Shown here piece after piece: positions 35,376 through 46,400 of a stretch of 64,000 bases of DNA. This DNA is from Vanessa cardui (lineage: Eukaryota > Arthropoda > Insecta > Lepidoptera > Nymphalidae), in assembly GCF_905220365.1 (NCBI RefSeq), contig NC_061140.1, positions 8,434,501-8,498,500 of the forward strand. Direction: 5' to 3'. The notes under the pieces were generated by a model. It was not told where the DNA came from. It did no database searches and saw nothing but the letters and a program-made list of their open reading frames with translations. The translations under genes were made by a program, and so were the position numbers. The first letter of the stretch is position 1; each line of letters opens with the position of its first letter.

Positions 35376-38300
35376 ATGAGTGGAGGAGAGCCTACGTCGA
35401 TTGACAAGTCTGAGAGTAGTTCGTTTGAAGACCTAGCTTCAGCCGCAGCGCATGAGATCGAGGAAGCGAAACTTGCTGAGGCAGCTGCTGCAGAAAAGGA
35501 AAAACATGGTGATAAACCGGTTGAAGAATGGCAGGATGTGTTAGGCTCAGGGGCACTTTTAAAGAAGGTAAAAATGATTCTATTTTTAAAATGTTTCAAC
35601 TGGAGTTTAAGTTATTTAGAAAACAAGTTTGTTTTTCTCTTAGATTCTAAAGACAGGCGATGAATCAGAGGGCTCAAGACCACAAAGAACAGATATCTGC
35701 AGAATTAGTTATGAACTTAAATTACGGGACGGGACTCAAGATCTAGTAGAGAAACGGGATCATGTTAAGATATATTTGGGTGACAATGAAGTAAGTTAAT
35801 ATTATTTATTTAGTCAATTACATATTTAAATTTTTAATAATTAAGTTCATTGACGATGTTGTGTTATCATTGTGGTAATTAATTCCTTATCATTACCTGA
35901 TTATTATCTCATTTAATTTCTTGTCTGTGATTGTTATGGTTAATTGACCTTAAAGCTAAAGTGTATGTTAGAAATTAAATGATGATAGTTACGGAAATCT
36001 TATGATTAAATAAGAATTATATTCAAGACAAATTTATTTTTTATTAACAAGAATGAAGGCGAAAATTATGAATGATTTAAATATTCCTTGAGATTATATT
36101 ATTATTAACAAAATACCATAGTTTATATGATATATGAAGTGTAACTGGATATTTTATAAATATAGCAATTAGTAAAGTAGCTTCCATCAAAATGTCCACA
36201 ATTCATTTTAGTACCAATTTCTGGTCACAGTCAAAATGGTCACAAGACAAAATCGGCAAAAACATTAAATATGGCAAAAAATCATTTTTATTTACTTTGT
36301 ATTAATAAACACATCTTTGAGGGAGTACTATTAAACCTGGCTCGGGTGTTTATTGATTATAAATTTTAGAAATTCATGTACCATTTTGTTTGCGATTTGC
36401 TCTTTAGTTCACTATATTTAATTTTCTTATCTGTGTAATTTCAGGTCCTTCAAGCATTGGACTTAGCACTGACTCTTATGTATAAAGGCGAAATTTGTCT
36501 TCTTCAAATAGCACCAAGGTTTGCATACGGAGAGGCAGGTCTCAAGCCCGGTGAGAGTTTGGGATTAGTCGGGGAAGTGAACGGACCCAAATATGAAGGT
36601 ACACCGATTGATGCTGACACATGGCTTGAAGCTCGCCTAGAATTACATGACTGGACTGAGGAACCGGACCACGAAACATTACCTATTGCAGAAAGGATGG
36701 AAATTGGGTATGTGATAAAGCATATCTGTAAATAAATATAAATGAAAATGTTGTATTGGCAATAAATTAGAAACAAATCAGCCGTACTTGTACTTTTTTG
36801 AAAAATAATAAGACATCACTTTTTTAAACTGATCAATTTTCACGGTGTAGTAAAAAGTTGACAGTTGACTAAGGTCATACAGCCTAGAATTTAAAAAAAA
36901 AAATGTTTTGATGACATATCTGTAATAGACAAATATTTTAAAAGTAAAAATGATGCCAAGGTTGAATTTTTATCAACTTCCTTGTTTCAAATGATTGTTT
37001 ATATTCTATAACTAAGATTTATAATTTTGTTTGATAATAGGAAGCTTATAAATTTGTTTGATAATTTAATTTAAAGTTAATAAAGTTAAAATATACATAT
37101 TTTGTTATTATCTTTTTATTGCAAAATTTTTTTTTACTCTGAAATAACTGCATTAGTGAACTAAATTATTGATAAAAATTATAAAAATATCTATTTAAAA
37201 AGCTTATAGACTTTTGTTCATCACATGAGTTGATAATACTCATAGCTTACGCTTTATTGTCTCAAGTAATTTTGTATACATATATAGGGATTCATAATTA
37301 ATCAATATAACATTGTATATGCAATTTTAGCACACGGCGTCGTTGTCGAGGTAATTGGTGGTACGGTCGTGGCGAGGCTCAGCTTGCTGTGCAGTTATAT
37401 CGGCGGGCTCTTGATGTGCTCGATGAGAGCGAGGGTGGGATCACCGACCCCACGCCCTCTGGGGATATGGCCCCCACTTCGGATTCGCTCCACGCACTGT
37501 TGGAGGAAAGACTTCGAGTTTATAACAATATGGCAGCCGCGCAACTGAAGGCGGGAGCCTATGACGCAGCATTGCAAGTAAGGTCCATCTTATATATAGT
37601 AACTTACAATAGGCTATTTGACAATGCGAAAAATAAATTGTGAATTATTGTAAACAGTGTATATTATGAGTTTAAAAATGGTTATTCACTAACGAAATTT
37701 GAAAATAATACTTAATTTATTCAAAAATCAATAAATAAAAATGCATTTTTTGCAAACGTATGTCACGTGATACAAAACGCTCCTGATTGGCCGGGCTTAT
37801 GATGAAGTCACTTTCTTGTAAACCTTGCTTTTCTACTATATGTACCACAGATTAAAGTACAGCATAGTGACGTCACCGACCCCATTGCAGCGCCATATTG
37901 TCCAAGTAGCGTTTTCGCGTGTTATTTAAATATGGAATTTTTAATATGATAGTTTTCGGCAAATATGTACTAGAAATGAAAAAATAAACTTTTACTCGGT
38001 TCCTTAAGCTCTACTAAATAATATAAAATGGATTTTAAAAACCAATCAAATAGCCTATTAATTTTTTAATGATACCGGTTACGACCATACGACCTGTCGT
38101 CACCACAGTAAGACACAAATTAGATGTAGCGACGGAAAATGCAATGGAATGAAAATAAAACCGATTACTGCCGATTTACACAACCAATAAAAATAGCTCC
38201 CTATCGCGCCATTCGACGCTATTCGTCGCTATTGATAATTTGGGATAGCGTACTCAATTCGGATGTGATCGGTTTTACGAATTGTGTCGTAAAACCGATA

Positions 38301-39922
38301 ATTGTAAAAGTAAACCGATTGTAAAAGTTGTGTCGTACTATACCATTGTATATATATACAATTTTTTTTTTTTTTTTTTTTATTACGCTTACCGTGACGA
38401 ATGTCGTACTATACCTGAGTATACCCGATTGAATTGTAAACGGAACCGTGCAGGCGGTGACGCGAGTGCTGACGTGCCAGCCGACGAACGCGAAGGCGCT
38501 GTACCGCAAGTCGCGCATACTGAGCGCGGTGGGGCGCGGGGGGGAGGCGCTGGAGGCGGCCCGCGCGGCGGCCCGGGCGGCGCCCTCCGACGGCGCAGTG
38601 CGCAGCGAGCTGGCAAGCTGCGAGCGTCAGCGCGCGCGCGACCGCTCGCTCGAGCGCCGCCTGGCGCGCCGCATGCTGGGCACGGGCGAGCCGGCGCCGG
38701 ACAGCAAGCCCGGCACGGCCAAGGTACGGGCGGTACGCGGCGCACGTGACCGCAGTGTACGCAAGTATTCCTAATACACTAGTGACAGGTTTTATTGGGG
38801 TGTGGATTGCGACCAAATTAAAATAATGTTTTTTTTTTGTATTTTGTAAATTTAAAAAAAAAAAAACAGAAACAATTTTACAGTAATGTAATTTAGTAAT
38901 TTTATAGTAATTTATCTATCTATCTATAGTAGAAATAATATGACTTTTTATATGTTGTAAATAAAATAAAAAAAAAAAACAGAAACAATTTTACAGTGAT
39001 GTAATTTAGTAATTTTATAGTAATTTATCTATCTATCTATAGTAGAAATAATATGACTTTTTATATGTTGTAAATAAAATAAAAAAAAAAAACAGAAACA
39101 ATTTTACAGTAATGTAATTTATCGATGTATTTGTTTTTTTAATTTTTTTTTAAAGCTAATTCACAATAAGTAATATGCAGACTTTCCCCACATAAATATA
39201 TTTTTACTACAATGAAGTTATTTGTCACACGAATTAAAATTGAGGTTATCTTGACTTTCCCAATCAATCTCCGTCACATATTATTCAGCTCGTCATTTAC
39301 TTTTTAAATTGAAGCGTATCTCCAAATTCTATTGTAAAGACTGTTGCTTCATTATTAAGATACACTACAAAAAATTAAATTATACTTTAGTTATATTATA
39401 TTGATGTAATCTACATCTAATCTAAATATTATTCTTGTATGGGACATAATTTCTAACCAATCTCTTTAGCTTACTCTTTCATTGCTATCCATATCCATTT
39501 AATATGATTGGATATTCTATGCATACACAATGTATAGAAATAATTGTGTTAGTGAACTAAATAATGGGATATTGTATGTATACACAATGTATAGAATATC
39601 CAATCAATTAATAATGTAATAGAAGTATATAAAAATTGCTAGTCACAACAAATACTCTTTAAAAAACACTAAAAATATTTAATACTTGACATTTAAACGC
39701 GTTTCGTTACTAATTTTGTTTTATCGAACATTTGTTACATCCAACAATATTTTAATGATTTAAACCAAACTACTTAAAACTATGGAGGTCTATTGAAGTC
39801 GGAGAGGTGTAATATTCTTAATATATCCTCTGCAGATGTTAATGTGGGGCTCATTGCTCCTAAGCCTACTGGTGGGGGTGGCCAGCGTGCTTGTATATCG
39901 TTACAAGATGCAGTCTCAATGA
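35376..39922 (+). CDS. FKBP8: FKBP8-type peptidyl-prolyl isomerase, TPR, tail-anchored
   Basis: Six exons, 35376-35567, 35644-35790, 36445-36707, 37331-37577, 38454-38723 and 39836-39922, give 401 codons plus stop (human FKBP8 is 412) with consistent phases. In order: an acidic, Ala/Glu-rich N-terminus; an FK506-binding domain (about residues 55-160; LQALDLALTLMYKGE, PRFAYGEAGLKPGESL); TPR repeats (about 195-330; AQLAVQLYRRALDVL, RVYNNMAAAQLKAGAYDAAL, PTNAKALYRKSRILSAVG); and a hydrophobic C-terminal anchor, about 377-394 (WGSLLLSLLVGVASVLVY), followed by YKMQSQ. FKBP8 proteins sit in the mitochondrial outer membrane or ER facing the cytosol, bind HSP90 and BCL2-type clients and act in mitophagy (the Drosophila relative is zonda). 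Exon 5 is extremely GC-rich, unlike its neighbours. Intron 4 is mostly MITE sequence and intron 5 contains a 113-bp tandem repeat. Confidence 0.95.
37608..38059. mobile_element. MITE family 1, copy in FKBP8 intron 4
   Basis: Bounded by inverted termini AATAGGCTATTTG and CAAATAGCCTATT. The interior is shared with the 45.7-46.3 kb copy, including GATTGGCCGGGCTTATGATG and a full CRE palindrome TGACGTCA at 37868-37875. It starts 31 bp past the FKBP8 exon-4 splice junction. No coding capacity. Confidence 0.88.
38106..38343. mobile_element. Foldback MITE family 2, copy in FKBP8 intron 4
   Basis: It shares GATGTAGCGACGG-type ends, CGCGCCATTCGACGCTATTC and AATTCGGATGTGATCGGTTT with the 4.9 kb copy, and ends GTCGTACTATAC. 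A second GTCGTACTATAC occurs at 38404-38415. A T20 tract separates it from FKBP8 exon 5. Confidence 0.75.
38857..39120. repeat. Tandem repeat, 113-bp period, about 2.3 copies, FKBP8 intron 5
   Basis: CAGAAACAATTTTACAGT starts at 38867, 38980 and 39093, an exact 113-bp period. Copies are almost identical and include TATCTATCTATCTATAG and an A-rich run. Confidence 0.92.
39505..39606. repeat. Inverted repeat with 16-bp arms
   Basis: TGATTGGATATTCTAT at 39505 and ATAGAATATCCAATCA ending 39606 are perfect inverted partners, with ATACACAATGTATAG repeated inside. MITE-like, in FKBP8 intron 5. Confidence 0.65.
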
Positions 39923-42900
39923 GGACACGCTACACATAGCAAGTAATTTATAACTTAGTCATTTAAATGAACAAATCTATCTAACATTATAAAGACAAAA
40001 ATAACTCTGTACATATGCCTGCTGATTATTTATAGCTAAACCATTGAACCAAATTAGCTTTAAGACAAAGAAGGAAATAAGCTATTTTTTATGACACCAA
40101 CTAGTTGCTTATAGATACTGTTTAATGCTTTTTTGTATAAATAATTGTAATTCTAAATTGAATTTGGTGTGTAGGTTTCTAGAGATTGATTGATGTTTAT
40201 TATTTTATATATATTAAAAATACAATAGAAAATTATTTTATGTATTTATTCTTTTGTTTACAGGTTAAAAATGAATAAATGGTAAGATAAGGGGAGAGGT
40301 GTATCAAGTTCTTGTGGTTCCAGAGTAATAATAAATGCAACATAGTTCTAGCTGTTTATATATCATCTAGCTTTAAATATTTACAAGTCGAAAAAGGAGA
40401 GATAACTTCGAGACAGAAGCAGTGAAAGAAAATCAGATTCATAACTCGCTAAAATTTATTTTTATAAATATAAAATCTTCCAATTTCCTACGCTATGCAG
40501 ACTAGATAATTGCATTTCTTTTATTTTAGAATATTGGTCTAGAGCACTGGATTGAAAATATTTGTAACTATTTTTTTTTAATTGTATAAAATGGGTTTTA
40601 GGTTAGAAATACAGACAGATAAACCTTTGTATAATGACTACGGATTTTTATTTAATTATTTTAGCTTATTTTATGTTCAACTGTTTGATGTTTATTTAAA
40701 AGGCAGTGCCAATAAAATTGTATTATACATAATTTAAGTATCAAACATATTTATATATAACCTTCAAGGTTTAATAGTGTGATAGATAATATAATAATGC
40801 AAAGAAATATTTTTTGAAACTTTACATGCTTTAGGAAAGAAAAAAAAATTTGCATTCCAAATGTAAATATGTACTTACCTAATGTGCAGTCTTTTAATAG
40901 ATTGTATTTTTTTATTTTGACTGTCATCTGCTTTCAACTTTCATTCCAAACGAAAAAAAAAACATATATCTTAAAGTATTAAGGTAAACATTTTTAACAG
41001 TTATGTCAGTTTGTATAAATACATCAAAACTATATCCAGGTGTAATTTGTTATATATTATTTAATTTATAATAATTACAAATTTACATATATATAATATT
41101 ATTAATTTATTATTTAAATATATATATACATATTATATTTAAATATAAATATACATATATAATATTATTAATTTATTATTTAAATATATATATTTAATTT
41201 AATATATAATAAAATTTGATATTTTTTGTTTTTATTGTAAAAATTACTTGGTGCTTTTTCTAATCATTCGAAATTCTGGTAACACTGTGATTACGATTTT
41301 CATGCCCAGTTTATTAATTTAACTTTCACATAGTGAAAAACTTAGTATATAAATATACCTTATATTTTTGATTTTTCGCCTGTCATAATCACGTTTTTTT
41401 TTTTAAATTAGAAATAGATGTTAAAATTTATGTTATTTCCTTATATATGGTTTGGTAGGTCAATGGTGGTACCATTATTATGTAACAAGAAATAAAAAGC
41501 ATTAAAAATATCTTAGTTTTATTGTGTTCTTCACATCAATACAATTATTCAGTGTTTATTTATATAAAATATTTGGAATGATGAAATATTTTAAAATATA
41601 TATGTATATAAATAACTCTATTTCATAATAAAAATTAATAAATATCTTAATTGCTGCTTAAAGACATTCTGAATTTTTGTTTACGTTAACTAATACTGGT
41701 AGTAACTTATCTATTTATTATATTTTTGAGTTAAACATCATTTTTGAAGTGGTATTTTTGTTTGTTTGTTTGACTTTTATCAGCCAGTTTCATTTCCACA
41801 ATGGCAAAGTTATTACTAAAACGGTTTGTCCCAAAAATTCTATTACTATATGTTTCAAGTTCCAACTCATTACTTGATTCTTTTTCGGCGTGATTAATAA
41901 ATAAATCACGAAAACGATTTTGTGCAAGATTATAGAAGAAATAATAAATTTATAGTTTTAACATTTACGTAGGATTTAGTTATGGTTAAATAATTGTTAA
42001 AATTTGTTCTAGTTATAGTAAATGTGAGTTTACTTATTGCACCACATAACATGTCAAAGTTGTGGCATTATATTACCTCTCAGAGGTCTAAGAAATATTC
42101 GTTCCGAAATAGCATTTAAAAATTCAAGACAAATTAGACTCTAAATAGTATAAAAAAATTGGTGATGGCAACCTTGGCGATATATTATGGAGACGTTGTA
42201 CAAATTTTGCTTAGCTTAGGTATTAATTTATTCTAGAATCATAACAAACTAAGGATCATTGATGATGTCAACTTATGAATAAAGTGCTTGTGAAAGTGCT
42301 TAAATGAAACTTCTTTGGGTGCTTTAAAAGTAGCACATGAAACTCACACTAAAATCAATCTTACATGCATGCATGCTTTTGTATTTGGTTTTAACGTAAT
42401 AAAATAAACTCAAATGCACATAGTTATTAATAAATCTCTTCATGTTAATATAATTCTGATTAACTTTAAAATTTTAAACACAAAAATAGATGGTTATTAA
42501 ACGACCTCAAACATCCCAATATAAATTTGTTAGGCATTTCATTATTAGTATATAAGTAAGTTTAACAGTCGAAGATCTTATTACCGAGACTTATAATATA
42601 TAATACTGGAAATGAAAGTTTACACAAAAATTATAATTTTATTTTTTATTAAGAATTGGAATTCTTTCATGATCACTAAAGTAATAAAATTAAAATCAAT
42701 TAAAGTTAGGAACATCTTTATTAGTTTTTAATAAAAAGTTTATTTCTGTATATGTCTGATGCCTACATCATCAGGCATATTTTATAACATAAGAGCTTAT
42801 TACAGCTTTCAGTTTTGTTGTGGCATGTGTCGGTATAGGCAAAAAGTTTTTCAATACATATACCCTTGTATCGAATATATGATAAATAGTACATTTTCAA

Positions 42901-43467
42901 TATACACAAGTATATTTAAAATTAAGTGGCGCTTGATGGCATTTAAATCCTTAACTTTGTTAAGGATTCACAAGTTCTATACACATTAGTATATGTTAAA
43001 TATTTTATATGTTGTACATATTATTAGGTATATAATTGTCATACATGTAATTATCCTCATAAAACTAAAGTAGCAGCCTCTCAATAATCCAATGTTCAAA
43101 GCCGGCTCTTTTTGAGGAGAATGATTAAATTATTTAGTAAAACTTTATAAATTAAATTAAAAATACATTTGAACTATATTTGTTTGTCATTATAATTCAT
43201 TTGAAGTATAACATTCCTATTACAAATGTAAAAAATATAACAGTTGCGGAAAAGGCAAATCAAAGGAGTGGCATCAAGTAGAAAAATTATACAATTGTAT
43301 GAATTGTTCTTTTTATACATTTATATCTATAATATCGATTATTTAATTCGATTTTATTCTAGACCCTTCGCCGTTCCCATGCCTCATAAACAATAGTATG
43401 TACATTTAAGATTTTTTACATCCGAATTATTGTACTATAATAATATGCATGTTGTCTAAAATTTACA
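39923..43467. other. Convergent 3' region FKBP8 / PIGG
   Basis: About 3.5 kb of AT-rich, non-coding DNA between the FKBP8 stop and the PIGG stop. It holds both 3' UTRs and an AT tandem repeat at 41.1 kb. Short open frames here have no recognisable content. Confidence 0.5.
41080..41215. repeat. AT-rich tandem/palindromic repeat
   Basis: ATATAATATTATTAATTTAT followed by TATTTAAATATATATA occurs twice within 140 bp. Simple AT-rich sequence. Confidence 0.7.
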
Positions 43468-46400
43468 TCACAACGTCGATTTGTACGTCAACTTTTTAGC
43501 GATCCAACTTGACGCATGCGTCAATAGCACTATGGCGCATATCGTACACAGAGCCTGCACTGAAAACACAGTAGCCACAAAGTCATACAGCAGCTTGGGT
43601 GAAAATACTGTCCACACGAATAGATGATGCCTGAACAGAATTGCGATGACACAGTATATTACGAGCTGGTACACCCTTTGCAAGGCGAACACGTTTATCA
43701 CTCTCCAGACTGACTCCAGGTACCTGAAAATAAACGTCAAATGACATTTCACTGCATACTCTCATACTAAGTGTAGGAACAGATAATATAAAAAAAGTTA
43801 AATTACTACTAACAATAAAATATAAGTAAGTAATATTTTCAATCTACCTAGACATGATAAAATGTCCCCCCCCCCCTAGAGTTAGAACAATACAATTTGG
43901 AATTAAAGTAAAAAAAAGTAAAGTAACAGCCTGTAAATTTCCCACAGCTGGGCTAATGGCCTCCTCTTCCATTAGGGAGAGGGTTTGGAACATATTCCAC
44001 CACGCTGTTCCAATGCGGGTTAGTGAAATGCACATGTGGCAGAATTCCTATGAAATTTGTCACATGCAGGTTTCCTCACGATGTTTTCCTTCACCGCTGA
44101 GCACGAGATGAATTATAAACATAAATTAAGCACATGAATCAGCGGTGCTTTGTCTGGATTCGAACCAGCAAACATCGGTTAAGATGCACGCGTTCTAACC
44201 ACACCACCATCTTGACTCGCAAAAAAAATAAAAGAGTAATATTTTCAATCTGTCTAGACATGATAAAAAAAGTCCCCCCCCCCCAAAGTTAGAACAATAT
44301 ATTATAGAATTAAAATGGGAGCGATACCGACCCGCGCCAGTTCTGCGCATGCGCGGCGGCTGCGCAGAACAGCTGCGCGCCGGCCAGCGCGGGCGCGGCG
44401 TACGCGTGCAAACCCATGCGCGCCGCCACGCGCGCCGCGCTGTACTCGCGCAGACCCACATAGCCCGCGCCCAGGTCCACGGACGCCAGGCTGTTGGAGT
44501 TGCCCTGCCGCCACAACCGAGAATCAGCACTCACACTCCTGATAAATATTCCAATCTCTCTCTAGTGCGACGGAAGCGACGCGATATATTATTATTCGAG
44601 TATTAAATCAAAGATAATGTCACAACCGAGCATTAGCACTCACACTCCTGGTGAATATTCAAATCTCTCTCTAGTCCGACGTAAGTAACGCATCACCTTA
44701 TATATTATTATTCGAATATAAAATCAAAGATTATGTTTGTAAGTAGCCCATTCCGATGGCAGGAGGAGTAAACTTAAAGAAACCTAATATTTCTTATTCC
44801 ACATGATTTACTACTAAAACAACAAACAGATCTTTATTAGTTAATCTTTATTTATAATATAACACTATTCCGATTAAGTACGTAGTATGCTTACATTCAT
44901 TTCCAATTATACATTATTACAGAGATCAAGTAAAAAGTTAAAATGCCAGTTTTTGCGAAACCATAGTAAATACCATAGATTATTTTAGACTTGGACCAAT
45001 GTTGTCATATAGATTCAATGTTTTTTTTTTATAAATATTTTTACGCCTCTTGCCATTGAAATAGACTATACAATAAAACAGTATACAATTTTACAAAAAA
45101 TAATAAACCAAATCCATACATACCTGATAAAAGAAAAACAAGATTCCAATCCAGAGATGAACGAGGGACTTGCTCAATATATCTAATATTTCCGTATCCT
45201 TCCTCTTCCTAGCGTCCAACAATTTATGGTCCAAGCACTTAGACGTCAGCTTGCAGGTGAAATAAATGCTCGGGACCATTATTACGTTGTGCGGCTTCAT
45301 TAGAAGTATTACAATCAACATCAAATCGTTGTACATGATGTGAGTGAGTGATCGAGCGAGGGACAACTTTACCTCGTCTATATTCCAAGGTTCTTCCATT
45401 TGATCGTAGAAGTAGTCCTCAGTCTTCGCTTTGGGCTTGCTATACGCAAACTTATTATCACCCTTCAGTGTGAAACCACAAGTTTTAAACAGGCCAATGT
45501 AAGTGAGAAGTTCGAATATTAATTGGCTTATGAGTAGACCCCAAAATACGTTGACGATTACTACAGGATCCCATGTCTTTATGATGGGAAAGGGTGACAC
45601 TAAGGCGTTGGTAGCTATCCGGTGGCAGAGAACGCAAGCCGTCGCCAGGATGGTCAGCGCGGAGTGTATTTGCATGTAGTTGTTCATGAAGCGAATGTTC
45701 CAAAGACATATCGACAAAGTTAGAAGACTCCCTGAAAAAACAATACAATAGGCTATTTGACTGGTTTTTAAAATCCATTTTATATTTCTTAATATAACAT
45801 GGATTTTAAAATTATTATTATTTTTTTTATTAGATTATATTATTATTAATTATTTTATAATTAAAATCCATTTTATATTAAGAAATATAAAATGGATTTT
45901 AAAAAATCCATTTTATAGTAGAGGTTAAGAAACCAAGTAAAAGTAGATTTTTTTATTTCTAGCAAAATTGCCGAAAAATATCATATTAAAAATTCCATAT
46001 TTAAATAACGCGCGAAAACGCTACTTGGACAATATAGCGCTGCAATGGGGTTGGTGACGTCACTTTGCTGTATTTTAATCTGTGGTATATACAGTAGAAA
46101 AGCAAGGTTTACAAGAAAGTGACTTCATCATAAGCCCGGCCAATCAGGGGCGTTTTGTGTCACGAACGTTTTGTGTGACAAACGTTTGAAAAAATGCATT
46201 TTATTTATTGATTTTTGTAGTATTACGTATTATTAAGTATTATTTTCAGGTTTCGTTAGTAAATAACCATTTTTAAACTCATAATATACACTGATTACAA
46301 TAATTCACAATTTATTTTTCACATTGTCAAATAGCCTATTACATCAATGTGGCAGATTTGAAAACAAAATATTAGATACCTTTTCAAAGTTTCAAGTTTC

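Noticed and set aside
38389..38816. Long antisense Arg/Pro/Ala-rich frames over FKBP8 exon 5
   Set aside because: They are shadows of a very GC-rich coding exon; the sense frame has clear TPR content and good splice sites.
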